Shown: piece after piece, positions 7,609 through 18,100 of the stretch
Layout: each line of letters begins with the position of its first letter
Numbering within the stretch: position 1 is the stretch's first letter
Assembly (NCBI GenBank): GCA_019748095.1
Contig: JAIEQA010000023.1
Location: 1 to 50,107, forward strand
Source: Caulobacteraceae bacterium
GTDB taxonomy: Bacteria > Pseudomonadota > Alphaproteobacteria > Caulobacterales > Caulobacteraceae
DNA: 50,107 nt
Direction: 5' to 3'
Position numbers and translations under genes: made by a program
Notes under the pieces: generated by a model
What the model was told of the DNA's origin: nothing
Databases searched by the model: none
Seen by the model: the letters and a program-made list of their open reading frames with translations, nothing else

Positions 7609-10600
7609 TTAGTAGCGGTAGGTCAAACCTGCGAAGTAGCGGCGGCCCGAATAAACATCCTCGACCAGACGGATCGAGTCATTGGTGCTGCGCTCGTTCT
7701 CGCCGGTCAGGTTCCGCGCTTCCACGAAGACCGTCAGGTTGTCACCGAACTTGTAGGCGGCGCGGGCGTCCAGATAGCCAGTCTCGTCGCGATAGACCGG
7801 GTTGCCCCGGGCATCGACCGCCGTCTGCAGATAACGGCTGCGGGCGTTGTAGGCGAGGCGGGCGTTGATCGGACCTTTGTCGTAGTAGACGACCACATTG
7901 TAGGTGTGGGTCGACAGGCCGGGGAACGGCAGCTCTTCCTGGGTCAGGGTCGAGAACAGACCCACATCCTTGGCCTCGCTGTAGGTGTAGTTCAGGATGC
8001 CGCCGAAGCCGTCGAAGGGTGACGGCAGGAAGGTGAAGGCGGTCTGGGCCGACAGTTCGACCCCCTGGATCTTGGCCCCATTGCCGTTCACCCGCTGGGT
8101 GACGTCGAACAGGGTCCCGTCGCCGAACAGATCCACGTTCTGGACCACCAGCGGCCCGGCGATGAAGGACTCGATGTTCTTGTAGAAGAACCCGGCGTTG
8201 ATCAGGGTGTCGCGGTTCTGGAACCAGCCGATGTTCAGGTCGAACTGATCGGCACGATACGGCTCCAGATCCGGATTGCCCGCACTGCAGGTGTCTTCCA
8301 GATCATCGGCCAGACCCGCCGCTGACCGGTTGAACAGGCAGTTGGCGGCCGGAACAAGGAAGGTCGGATTGGGGCGCGCCAGCACCTTGGCGTAGCCGAA
8401 CCGGGCGACGACCGTATCGGTGACATCGAGGGCCACGTTGAACGTCGGCAGCCAATCCTCGTACTCATTGTGCAGCGTGATGATCTCGGTGCCGATCGTC
8501 GTGTCGACGAAGGCACCTGGGTTGACGAGGCTGTCGCGACGCTCCCGCTGGGTATAGGCCCCCGTCGCATCGAGGATGGTCTTGGTGTAGCGGACGCCGA
8601 AGTTGCCGCTGATCGGCATGTTCCAGATCTCGCTGGCCCAGCTGGCCTGGGCATAGGCCGCGTGCACGTCCTCGACCACGTCAATGGACGGAATCTGGTC
8701 GAACACCCCGACCTGCACACCTCCGGAATAGCCGGGCGCCCGGCGCTGGTTGTCGTGATTGAACAGCGACAGATCCAGACCGGCATTGTCGCGGGTCAGA
8801 CCGAAAAGCGGCGTCAGCCAGCCGGGCGGCAGGGCGATGCCGGGATCGTCCTGACCGCCGCTGTAGAAGTTGGACGGCGTCCGGCCCGTGATCTGGCTCA
8901 GAAGGCCGAGGAAGTTCGCCTGGGTGTAGTTGGTCGTATAGGTCGGGGGGACCGGCAGGGGATTGAAGGTCGTCACGCCATTGGCGGTCGCACCGGGCGT
9001 CAGTTGCAGGTTGTGGCGGGCGCGGGCGCTCTGCACCGTGACACCGTCCGGCCGGATGTAGCCGCCGACGCCGTACTGCAGGGTTCCCGCCGACCGGTAC
9101 TGGTAGCCGGTCTCAAGCTTCGTGAAGAAGCCCGAGTCCAGATCGTAGTCGACGTCCAGCTTGACCGTGTCCTCGTTGGTGTCGGTTTCGCTCGGCTCGT
9201 AGTTCACCTGCAGCGCCGTGGTCGCGTAGTTCGTGCCGGCCCCGTTGTTGGCGAAGATGCCATAGGTCGCCAGGACACCCGGGTCGAAGCCGGCCGGGAA
9301 GGTGAACGAGGGCACGCCCGTGTCGGAGATGTCGACGCGGATGTTGGGGATCGAGGCATTCAGCGTGACGGAGTTGCTGTTGCTGACGTTCTTGGCGACG
9401 GTGTGGGCCACCACACCATCGACCGTCAGCCGGTCACCCTTCCACTGGAACCCGCCGGAAAAATACTCGGACCGGTAGCTGAAATCGAACGCGCGGTTCT
9501 GGACGCTGAAGTTGTTGGCCGCCCCGACGGTCCCGCTGGTGGCGCGGGCAGCGGTGTTGAAGCCGACCACATTGTGATCCGCATCGACGGTGGCGACCTG
9601 GGTGCCGGACGTCGTGATGGGCGTGCCGGTCCGCGAATAGGTGATCGCATTCAACCGCGACTGGGCCGAGGCGTCGACGGTGTAGTTGAAGTCGGTCAGG
9701 AACTGCTGGCGATCATTGACGGTGTAGTCGGCGAAGACCGACAGGTTGTCGTTGACGCGGAACTGGGCCGACAGGTTGGCCGAAGTGCGCTGATCCTCAC
9801 GCGACCACAGGCCGTAGCGCGGGATCGCGGGAACGAAGTCGTTCCACTGGGCCAGGCAGTCCTGGATGGCGGCGCGCCCGCTGGCCGTGCTGGCATCGGT
9901 CGGACAGGCCGCCTTGGTCGTCGCGGAGGCATAGGTCGGATTGATGAAGGTGCGGTCCGGGGAATTGTCATAGTCGCCCGAGGCGGTCACGACGCCCAGC
10001 GTCGCGCCGGAGGTACCCACGGTCGTGGGGAACCGGATCCAGTTGGTGCCCCGCAGGAAGTCACCGCGCGTGTCATTGTCGTCGCGCGTGACATTGACGA
10101 TCACGCCCAGCCGGTCGTCGAGGAACTTGGTCCCGGCGGTGATGTTGCCGCGGAACTTGGTCGACTCCATCAGGTCGAAATACTGGCCCGAGGCCGAGAC
10201 CGAGAGCAGGGGACCGGTCAGGTCCAGCGGACGCCGGGTGCGGATGCTGACCGTGCCGCCGACGCCGCCCTCGGTCATGTCGGCGGTGAAGCCCTTGAAC
10301 ACGTCGATCGAGGCGATCAGTTCGGACGCCAGTTCCTGGAAGCTGGCTCCCCGCGCGCCGGTCCCGTTGTTGTTCAGAACGCTGAGGCCGTTGATTTCGA
10401 CGCGGTTCAGGTCGGGCTCGACGCCGCGGATACTGATCTGGCTGCCCTCACCGAGATCCCGGGTCAGGGACACGCCGGTGATGCGCTGCAGGGCCTCGCC
10501 CACGTTCTTGTCGGGGAACTGGGACACATCTTCGGCGACGATGGAATCGACGGTCGTCGCGGCATTGCGCTTGCGGTCGATCGCGGACTGAAGGCTGGCT

Positions 10601-10755
10601 CGCGTCCCCGTGACGACGATCTCGTCGACCTGTGTCGTCGGCTCCGGAGCGGTCTGGGCCACGGCTCCGCCGGCGGCCCCGAAGGCCAGAAGGCCAATCA
10701 CGGAAAACGACGCTGCGCCCATGGCCGTGCGACGGGTGGTGTTTGATTTCGACAT
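7609..10755 (-). CDS. TonB-dependent receptor, Caulobacter-type
   Basis: The product is a 1048-residue outer-membrane receptor. It has a signal peptide (about residues 1-33, ending AVAQ), a short linker with a TonB-box-like VDEIVVTG, a plug domain (about 55-170, with ITGVSLTRD and ISIRGVEPDLNRVEINGL), and a long beta-barrel ending in the aromatic residues YFAGLTYRY. ATG at 10755 is chosen because a strong AAGGGGG site lies just upstream and a signal peptide begins there; longer in-frame starts would read through the promoter region. The family takes up oligosaccharides in Caulobacterales. Its position, divergent from the RG-I operon and upstream of PL26, suggests import of RG-I fragments across the outer membrane. 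No SusD-like partner is present. Confidence 0.92.
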   Translation of the reverse strand: MSKSNTTRRTAMGAASFSVIGLLAFGAAGGAVAQTAPEPTTQVDEIVVTGTRASLQSAIDRKRNAATTVDSIVAEDVSQFPDKNVGEALQRITGVSLTRDLGEGSQISIRGVEPDLNRVEINGLSVLNNNGTGARGASFQELASELIASIDVFKGFTADMTEGGVGGTVSIRTRRPLDLTGPLLSVSASGQYFDLMESTKFRGNITAGTKFLDDRLGVIVNVTRDDNDTRGDFLRGTNWIRFPTTVGTSGATLGVVTASGDYDNSPDRTFINPTYASATTKAACPTDASTASGRAAIQDCLAQWNDFVPAIPRYGLWSREDQRTSANLSAQFRVNDNLSVFADYTVNDRQQFLTDFNYTVDASAQSRLNAITYSRTGTPITTSGTQVATVDADHNVVGFNTAARATSGTVGAANNFSVQNRAFDFSYRSEYFSGGFQWKGDRLTVDGVVAHTVAKNVSNSNSVTLNASIPNIRVDISDTGVPSFTFPAGFDPGVLATYGIFANNGAGTNYATTALQVNYEPSETDTNEDTVKLDVDYDLDSGFFTKLETGYQYRSAGTLQYGVGGYIRPDGVTVQSARARHNLQLTPGATANGVTTFNPLPVPPTYTTNYTQANFLGLLSQITGRTPSNFYSGGQDDPGIALPPGWLTPLFGLTRDNAGLDLSLFNHDNQRRAPGYSGGVQVGVFDQIPSIDVVEDVHAAYAQASWASEIWNMPISGNFGVRYTKTILDATGAYTQRERRDSLVNPGAFVDTTIGTEIITLHNEYEDWLPTFNVALDVTDTVVARFGYAKVLARPNPTFLVPAANCLFNRSAAGLADDLEDTCSAGNPDLEPYRADQFDLNIGWFQNRDTLINAGFFYKNIESFIAGPLVVQNVDLFGDGTLFDVTQRVNGNGAKIQGVELSAQTAFTFLPSPFDGFGGILNYTYSEAKDVGLFSTLTQEELPFPGLSTHTYNVVVYYDKGPINARLAYNARSRYLQTAVDARGNPVYRDETGYLDARAAYKFGDNLTVFVEARNLTGENERSTNDSIRLVEDVYSGRRYFAGLTYRY

Positions 10756-10890
10756 TGCTGCCCCCTTTGTTGCGGTCCGCGTATCCACGAACACAGACCG
10801 TCCGCTCTTGGAGGCGGTTAGGCGCATGTTCTCCCTGTCGCGTCCGACTTCGCCTGCAGCGTAGTTCGTAGTCGACGACGCTGACGATAA

Positions 10891-10905
10891 TGTCATATGG
10901 TGACA
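10891..10905. promoter_or_regulatory. putative operator in the TBDR/PL11 divergent promoter
   Basis: TGTCATATGGTGACA lies between the divergent receptor and PL11 genes. With one flanking base on each side it forms a perfect 6-bp inverted repeat, ATGTCA-N5-TGACAT, at 10890-10906. A further TGTCA half-site follows directly, so 10901-10910 is the palindrome TGACATGTCA. On the minus strand it matches the consensus TGTCASNNTATGANA shared with three other sites in this locus. It lies 136 bp from the receptor start and 84 bp from the PL11 start. Confidence 0.6.
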
Positions 10906-10988
10906 TGTCAATGCATTCTGTGGAACACATTGACCAAGCCGGAGCGAACGCTGAACGTCGCCCGACCACCGACCCATGGAGGAAACAA

Positions 10989-12920
10989 ATGCGGTCTCTG
11001 AAAAGACGTCTCGCCGCCAGCGTGCTGTGCCTGGCTGTTGCGGCGGGTCCGGTTCTGGCCCAGAGCCCCTCGCCGCCCCGGCGTCCGGCCGAGAGTCTGG
11101 ACAGGGGCGTGGTGGCCGTGCCGGCCGTGGACGGCGGCGTTCTGGTCAGCTGGAGGCTGCTCTCGGACGATGCGCCGGACACCGGATTCGATGTCTATCG
11201 TGACGGGACGAGGCTGAACGCCCGCCCGATCGTCACCAGCACCAGCTTCATCGACGCCGAGGGGGACCCGACAACTGGCAGCTATACCGTTCAGGTCGCA
11301 GGAGCGGAGGTAGCCCCCGCACGGCCGGTTGAAGTCTGGACGAACGGCTATCTGTCCATCCCCCTCCAGCAGCCCCCCGGCGGGGTGAATCCGGACGGCA
11401 CCGCCTTCACCTACAATGCCAATGACGCCAGCGTCGGCGATCTGGACGGCGACGGCCGCTATGAGATCGTGTTGAAGTGGGACCCGTCCACGTCAAAGGA
11501 CAATGCCTTCTCCGGCTATTCCGGCCCTGCGATCCTGGACGCCTATAACCTTGACGGCCAGCGTCTGTGGCGCATCGATCTGGGCCCCAATATCCGCGCC
11601 GGGGCTCACTATACCCAGTTTCTGGTGTTCGACTTCGACGGTGACGGACGCGCCGAGGTGGTCGCAAAGACGGCCGACGGCTCGGTCGACGGGACCGGGG
11701 CTGTCATCGGGGATCCGGCCGCAGACTGGCGCGAGCATGGGGGCGAGGCCCCGCAGGCCGATCGTACAGGGGCCGCGCTCCGGCCCGACGGCAGCCGCTA
11801 CGCCGATCTGACCGGGCGCATCCTGCGCGGCCCCGAATACCTGACCGTCTTCGACGGACCGACCGGACGGGCCCTGGCCACCGAGGCCTTCACCCCGGCG
11901 CGCGATCCCGACACGGCCACGCCGACAACGGCGCAGCTGACGGAGCGCTGGGGCGACGGCTATGCCAACCGCTCGGAACGCTATCTGGCCGGCGTCGCCT
12001 ATCTGGACGGCGCACGGCCCAGCATCGTCATGGGTCGGGGCTACTACGCCCGTACCACCGTCTCGGCGTGGGACTGGCGCGATGGTACCCTGAGCCAGCG
12101 CTGGCTGTTTGACAGCGGTTCGCCCGAAGACGCCTTTTCGGGCCAGGGTAACCACCAACTGGCCGTCGCCGATGTCGACGCCGACGGTCGCGACGAGATC
12201 GTCTACGGGGCCATGGCCATCGACGACGACGGCACCGGCCTGTGGAGCGCGCGACTGCTCCACGGCGATGCCATGCATCTGTCCGATCTCGATCCGGATC
12301 GTCCGGGACTGGAGCGGTTCGGCGTGCACGAAAGCCCGACCCGCAACGGCGGTATCGGTTCGGCCATGCTGGACGCGCGCACCGGTGAGGTAATCTGGTC
12401 CACCCCGGCCGAGCGTGATGTCGGTCGGGGTCTGGCCGCCGACATCGACCCCCGCCACCCCGGAGCCGAAGCCTGGGCGATCCATTCGGCCACCCTCATG
12501 AGCGCGGCGGGCCAGCCCATCGGCCCGCGCCCGGCCCAGATCAATTTCGCCATCTGGTGGGACGGCGATCTGCTGCGCGAACTGCTGGACGGGACCACGA
12601 TCTCGAAATGGAACTGGGAGACCGCGACCTCCGAACCGCTGCTGGTGACCACGGGCACAGCCTCGAACAATGGCACCAAGGCCAACCCGGCTCTCTCGGC
12701 CGACCTTCTGGGCGACTGGCGCGAAGAAGTGATCCTGCGGGCCGAAGACAATTCCGAACTCCGCCTGTACGCCACCCCGTATCCGACCGATGTGCGTCTG
12801 GTCACCCTGATGCAGGATCCGGTCTATCGTCTGGCCGTCGCCTGGCAGAACACCGCCTATAACCAGCCCCCCCATGTCGGCTTCTACCTCGGCACCGGCA
12901 TGAAGGGGCCGAAACCGTGA
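10989..12920 (+). CDS. rhamnogalacturonan lyase, PL11 (YesW/YesX-like), secreted
   Basis: The product is a 643-residue protein with a clear Sec signal peptide (MRSLKRRLAASVLCLAVAAG, cleaved after VLAQ). The mature part matches family PL11. It has an N-terminal fibronectin-like region (SLDRGVVAVP...GFDVYRDG) and then an eight-bladed propeller rich in Asp-based calcium loops such as DLDGDGRYE, DFDGDGRAE and DVDADGRDE. PL11 enzymes cleave the Rha-GalA backbone of RG-I by beta-elimination; endo (YesW) and exo (YesX) modes are not distinguished here. The start is fixed by GGAGGA at 10978-10983, five bases upstream of the ATG. It is the first gene of a six-gene operon, and its stop overlaps the next start as GTGA. 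Confidence 0.9.
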   Translation: MRSLKRRLAASVLCLAVAAGPVLAQSPSPPRRPAESLDRGVVAVPAVDGGVLVSWRLLSDDAPDTGFDVYRDGTRLNARPIVTSTSFIDAEGDPTTGSYTVQVAGAEVAPARPVEVWTNGYLSIPLQQPPGGVNPDGTAFTYNANDASVGDLDGDGRYEIVLKWDPSTSKDNAFSGYSGPAILDAYNLDGQRLWRIDLGPNIRAGAHYTQFLVFDFDGDGRAEVVAKTADGSVDGTGAVIGDPAADWREHGGEAPQADRTGAALRPDGSRYADLTGRILRGPEYLTVFDGPTGRALATEAFTPARDPDTATPTTAQLTERWGDGYANRSERYLAGVAYLDGARPSIVMGRGYYARTTVSAWDWRDGTLSQRWLFDSGSPEDAFSGQGNHQLAVADVDADGRDEIVYGAMAIDDDGTGLWSARLLHGDAMHLSDLDPDRPGLERFGVHESPTRNGGIGSAMLDARTGEVIWSTPAERDVGRGLAADIDPRHPGAEAWAIHSATLMSAAGQPIGPRPAQINFAIWWDGDLLRELLDGTTISKWNWETATSEPLLVTTGTASNNGTKANPALSADLLGDWREEVILRAEDNSELRLYATPYPTDVRLVTLMQDPVYRLAVAWQNTAYNQPPHVGFYLGTGMKGPKP

Positions 12921-14134
12921 GCCAGCGGATCTGGCCGGCCCTGCTCGCGACAGGCCTGGTCGCCTGCAGCGCTTCAGGCGCGACGGGACAGGTGCGGCGG
13001 TTCGACTTCACCGGTACCGCGCCCGGCCCTGCGGAACGGGTCGCGACGGACCAGGCCTTCAACAGCGCAACCGGGTTCGGCTTTGAGCCCGCTGCAGACG
13101 GGGTGAGTGCGTTTTCGCTGGTGGTGCCCGAGGGCGACTATCGGGTCACGGAGACACCTGTCGCCGGCGAGCATGCGACGGTCTGGGCCGAGACCCGCCG
13201 GTTGATGCTCGTCTCCGCAACCACAGCCTCCAGCTTCACCGTCAATGTCCGCCGGCCGGATCTGCCCCCTCCCCCGCCGAATGCCCCCGGCGGCGACCGG
13301 GTTCGGCTGAACGATTGGGAAGCCGGCTCACGCTCGTGGGATGATCGACTGACCCTGCAGTTCGACGGCTCCGTCGCCCTTCTGGATATTGCCCCGGTCG
13401 AGGTGCCTCGCCTGTTCCTGCTGGGCGACTCGACCGTCGCGGATCAGGCCGGGGGCGACTTCGCCAGCTGGGGCCAGATGCTTCCGGCGTTCATCGACGA
13501 GCGTGTTGCGGTCGCCAATCATGCCGAGTCCGGCGAAACCCTGAAATCCTTCCTGACCTCGCTCCGGCTGGACAAGGCCCTGGGCCAGATGCGGCCGGGC
13601 GATGTCGTGCTGATCCAGTTCGGACACAACGATTCCAAGACCCAATGGCCCCAGACTCATGCCGTGGCCGCGACGACCTTCCGCAGCTATCTGCGGGTCT
13701 ATATCGACGAGATCCGCCGGCGCGGGGCCCTTCCGGTTCTGGTGACGTCACCGCACAGACGCACCTTCGGGACGGATGGCCGCATCCGGAACAGCCACGG
13801 CGACTACCCCGACGCCGTCCGCGCCGTCGCGGGCGAACGGGACGTGGCCCTGATCGATTTGACCGGGATCAGCGCGCGGCTCTACGAAGCCCTCGGCCCC
13901 GACCGGTCGCGCTCGGCTTTCGGCGATCACGGCCGGGACGCGACCCACCACAATCACTATGGAGCCAGCCTGCTGGCCTCGGCCGTGGCCGGTCGTCTGC
14001 GCGAGATCCTGCCGGGCGGCGGGCCGGTCAGGCCCGACGTCGCCGGACTGGACCCGGACCGCCCGCCGCCGCCCTCAGGAATAACCCTGCCCGCAACCGC
14101 CGACCTGGCGGCCGATCGGCCGCCAGGATCATGA
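12917..14134 (+). CDS. rhamnogalacturonan acetylesterase, CE12 (SGNH hydrolase)
   Basis: This 405-residue exported esterase has an N-terminal beta-rich region (about residues 25-160) and then an SGNH hydrolase domain. The catalytic set is visible: GDS with Ser172 (FLLGDSTVAD), the block-III GHND at 236-239, and Asp341/His344 (DATHHNHYGA). CE12 enzymes remove acetyl groups from galacturonate residues of RG-I and so open the backbone to lyases. The N-terminus ends LVAC at residues 14-17, which fits a lipobox; an ordinary signal peptide cut after ATG is the alternative. The GTG start overlaps the PL11 stop by four bases, and the C-terminal 40 residues are Pro-rich. Confidence 0.88.
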   Translation: MSQRIWPALLATGLVACSASGATGQVRRFDFTGTAPGPAERVATDQAFNSATGFGFEPAADGVSAFSLVVPEGDYRVTETPVAGEHATVWAETRRLMLVSATTASSFTVNVRRPDLPPPPPNAPGGDRVRLNDWEAGSRSWDDRLTLQFDGSVALLDIAPVEVPRLFLLGDSTVADQAGGDFASWGQMLPAFIDERVAVANHAESGETLKSFLTSLRLDKALGQMRPGDVVLIQFGHNDSKTQWPQTHAVAATTFRSYLRVYIDEIRRRGALPVLVTSPHRRTFGTDGRIRNSHGDYPDAVRAVAGERDVALIDLTGISARLYEALGPDRSRSAFGDHGRDATHHNHYGASLLASAVAGRLREILPGGGPVRPDVAGLDPDRPPPPSGITLPATADLAADRPPGS

Positions 14135-15108
14135 TGTCGGCCCTTGTCATGGTGGCGACGCTGGCGCTTGCGGACCAGACGGCCGAGAGCGGCGCACTGT
14201 ACCGCGATCCGGTCCATGACGGCGCAGCCGATGCGTCGATCGTGGCCGAGCCGGGGACCGGACGCTGGTTGATGTTCTATACCAATCGCCGGGCCGACCT
14301 GACCGGACTGGACGACCGCGATGTCTCATGGGTGCATGGCACCCGCATCGGCGTGGCCGCCTCCACGGATCATGGCGCGAGCTGGACCTATCAGGGAACC
14401 GCCGACCTTCCGGCCGGAGCCCCGACACACTGGGCCCCGGACATCGTCCGCGCCGACGGCCTTCACCACATGTTCCTCACCGTCGTGCCCGGTGTCTTCA
14501 GCGACTGGAACGCACCGCGTGCCATCGTTCATCTGACCAGCACAGACCTGAAGCACTGGGTCCACCGGGGCCGGCTCGACCTCGGATCAGACCGCGTCAT
14601 CGACGCCGGCGTTCTGGCCCTGCCCGGCGGGGGCTGGCGGATGTGGTACAAGGACGAACGCGACGGCAGCCGGATCCACGCTGCCGACAGCCCTGACCTC
14701 GACCACTGGACCCCGCGCGGCGTCGACCTCGACGGGCCGGCGGGTGAAGGACCCAAACCCTTCGTCTGGCGCGGGCGCTACTGGATGATCGTCGACCACT
14801 GGAACGGTCTGGGCGTCTATCGCTCGACGGACGCCGAACAATGGCAGGCGCAACCGGGGCGGCTTCTGGCGGAGCCCGGTGCACGGCCCACCGACCGGGC
14901 CAAGGGCCAGCATGCGGATGTCGTCGTGGCCGGTGACCGCGCCTTCCTCTTCTATTTCACCCACCAGGACGGCGCTCCGGAAACGGCCGGAGATCCGACC
15001 TGGCGTCGCCGCTCCGTGATCCATGCGGCGGAGCTGCTCGAGACCGACGGCATCCTGTCCGTCGATCGGAATCAACCCGTCACCCCAAACCTCGGGAGCC
15101 CTCAATGA
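14131..15108 (+). CDS. GH43-like five-bladed propeller glycosidase, secreted
   Basis: This is a 325-residue protein. After a short signal sequence (cleavage near ATLALA) comes a family 43/32-type beta-propeller fold. Repeated blades carry motifs such as DASIVAEPGTGRWLMFYTNRR, GWRMWYKDERDGSRIH and YWMIVDHWNGLGVYRS. An Asp in the first blade is the likely general base. Related propeller enzymes remove arabinose or galactose side chains, which fits RG-I debranching, but the exact linkage cannot be read from sequence. Two adjacent ATG codons (14131, 14134) are possible starts, and the first overlaps the CE12 stop as ATGA. The stop overlaps the next gene in the same manner. Confidence 0.7.
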   Translation: MMSALVMVATLALADQTAESGALYRDPVHDGAADASIVAEPGTGRWLMFYTNRRADLTGLDDRDVSWVHGTRIGVAASTDHGASWTYQGTADLPAGAPTHWAPDIVRADGLHHMFLTVVPGVFSDWNAPRAIVHLTSTDLKHWVHRGRLDLGSDRVIDAGVLALPGGGWRMWYKDERDGSRIHAADSPDLDHWTPRGVDLDGPAGEGPKPFVWRGRYWMIVDHWNGLGVYRSTDAEQWQAQPGRLLAEPGARPTDRAKGQHADVVVAGDRAFLFYFTHQDGAPETAGDPTWRRRSVIHAAELLETDGILSVDRNQPVTPNLGSPQ

Positions 15109-18100
15109 CCGCTCGCCTGCTCGCCATTGCCGCCACCCTTATCGGCGCCCTGGGAACCCCCGCCGTCGGCGGCCAGACGGCACAGGATCCCCTGAGCCCG
15201 CCCTATGTGCTGACCTCGTTCAGCAACGGCAACGCCACGACCATGAGTGTCTATGGCTCCAGCGACGCGACGACCTTCACGCCGCTGGACCTGTCCGCCT
15301 TCACCCCGCCGAGCGGACTGATCCGCGACCCCAGCATCATCCGTCGCGCCGATGGCTGGTACCACGTGGTCTACACGACCGACTGGAACAACGACGAGAT
15401 CGGCTTTGCCCGCAGCCGCGACCTGGTCACCTGGGAGCATGTGCGCAATCTGACGGTCCCACTGGCCGGCGTGACCAACACCTGGGCCCCCGAGTGGTTC
15501 GTGGATGAGGACGGATCGACCCACATCATCTACGCCCTGTCCCGCAACGGTCCCGACGGCCAGTTCCAGCCGCACGTGATCACGGCGCTGGACGACAGCC
15601 TGACCACATGGAGCGCACCGCGGCCGCTGGCCGGCCTTGGCCCGAACTATATCGACACCTTCATCGTCCGTGAGGGCGGCCTCTATCAGGCCTTCATCAA
15701 GAACGAGACGACCAAATTCATCGAGCGGGCCACGTCCCATGCGCTGGAAGGACCGTGGACGGTCGTCGATACGGGGGACTGGGCCGGATGGGGGTCCTTC
15801 ACCGAAGGCCAGGCGCTGGTGCGTCGCCCGGACGGGGGATGGCGCATCTATTTCGACGAGTATGTGGCCAAACGCTACTGGTACAGCGACAGCGACGACC
15901 TGCGCCGCTGGACGCCCCGGGTCGAGTTGCCCGGCCTGTCGGGGACGGTCCGCCATTTCACCGTTCTGAACCAGACCCCGACCCCGCCGCCGCCCGTGGT
16001 CCCGGCCCCGGCGCACCGGATCACCTGGGACAGCCGGTCCTTGATGATCGACGGCCAGCGCACCTTCATCTGGGGCGGGGAGATGCACCCCTTCCGCCTG
16101 CCCAGCCCGGCGCTGTGGCGCGATGTCCTGCAGAAGCTGAAAGCCACCGGCTACAATACCGTCGCCATCTATTTCGCCTGGGGCTACCACTCCCCGGCCC
16201 CGGGTCAGTACGACTTCACCGGCATTCGGGACATGGACCTGCTGCTCGAGATGGCCGCCGAAGAAGGCCTGTACGTCATCGTGCGACCGGGTCCCTATAT
16301 CAACTCCGAGGTCACACGCGGCGGCTTCCCGGGCTGGCTGACGACCCAGTCCGCCCGGTCGCGCACCGATGCGCCGGAGTATCTGCAGGCCGCCGAGGAA
16401 TGGCTGGGCCAGATCAACGCCATCATCGCCCGCCACCAGTTGACCGACGGCGGCGGCACGATCATCGCCTACCAGATCGAGAACGAACTGGACGTCGTCT
16501 CGCCGTCGCACGCCCGCTATATGCAGCGCCTCTACGACCGGGCCCGCGAGGATGGAGTCACCGTCCCGATTTTCCACAACGACAAGGGCCGCAACGGCAT
16601 CTGGACACCGCGCAACACAGGGGTTCCCGGCGTCGTTGAAGGGCCGGTCGATATCTATGCCTTCGACGGCTATCCGGGCGGCGGCTGCAATTTCGACGGC
16701 ACCATCGGCGGACCCAATGTGGCCCCGGACTGGGGTATCTACGGCCCCGGCGGCGCGCGCGGCGGGTCCAGTGCCTCGCCCAACACCCCGGGATTCGTGG
16801 CTGAGTTCGGCGGCGGCTGGTTCGACCACTGGGGCTCCAACGGCCTGTATCCCTGCACCTCCGAGCGCATCGGATCCGGCTACCAGCGGGTCTTCTACGG
16901 CACCAATATCGCCAACGCCCTGACCATCCAGAGCTTCTATATGACGTTCGGCGGGACCTCGTGGGGCTGGATGCCGGCCCCGGTCGTCTACAGCTCCTAT
17001 GACTATGGTGCGGCGATCGACGAGGCCCGGGGCCTGCGTCCCAAGGCCCTGACCATGAAGCTGATGGGCCAGTTCCTCGAGCGGGCCGGTCCGATTATCG
17101 CCGGGATGGAAAAGGGCCGCGCCCTGCGGCTGACGAACCCCAACCTCAAGGTCTATCACAACCTCGACCCGGTCTCCGGAACCCATCTGTATGTGGTCAT
17201 GCCCAACCCGTCGAACCGGCGCGGGGACGAGACCATGAGCCTCGAGATCGCCACCGCCGACGGCACCTATGCAGCCCCCCAATCCGGCACGCTGCGCATC
17301 CGCGGTCAGGACGCCAAGATGCTGCTGGCCGCCTATGATCTGGAGCGCCAGCGGCTGGTCTATTCAACGTCGGAATTGCAGACCCATCTGCGTCAGGACG
17401 ATCAGGACGTGGCCCTCTTCTACGGCCGGACCGGCGAGGATGGCGAGACCGTCCTGCGCTATGCTTCCGCCCCGAACGTCGAGGTGATCGAGGGCGAGGT
17501 GACGTCCGTGTTCGACGCCGCCCGTGGCGACCTGCGCTTGAACTATGTGCACGAAGGCCTGAAGCGGGTGCGGATCACCGGCGGCGGCCGGGCCCCCTTG
17601 CTTCTGCTGATCGGTGACGAGGCGGCCGGCCAGACCTTCTGGCGTCAGGACACCCCGGCCGGTGCCGTCCTGCAACGCGGGCCGACCCTGGTCCGCACGG
17701 CCACGGCGGAACGGGGCACCCTCGCCCTGACCGGCGATACGGAAGCCGACACCCCTCTGGAAATCTGGGCCCCGGCAGCCTTGCGCCGGATCACCTGGAA
17801 CGGCCAGAGCGTGGCCATGCGCGACGCGCCGGGCGGCGGACGTCTGGCCACGCGCGACCTCGCGGGGCCCGCCTCCGTGGTCCTGCCGGACCTGACCCGT
17901 GCCACCTGGCTCTATCGCGCCGGCTCCCCCGAGGCGGCCCCCGATTTCGACGACAGCGGCTGGCGTCTGGCGGACAGCCGCCGCACCGCCAGCCCCACCC
18001 GTCCCCCGGCCGGTCAGCCCATCCTGACGATGGACGACTATGGCTTTCACCACGGCGACGTCTGGTACCGGGGCCGCTATCAGGGCGGACAGCAGGCGGA

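Noticed and set aside
8470..10746. 758-codon open frame antisense to the TonB receptor gene
   Set aside because: High GC content leaves long stop-free antisense frames. The product has no domain and the opposite strand codes for a clear receptor. The same holds for long frames at 2947-4563 (+) and 15102-17282 (-).
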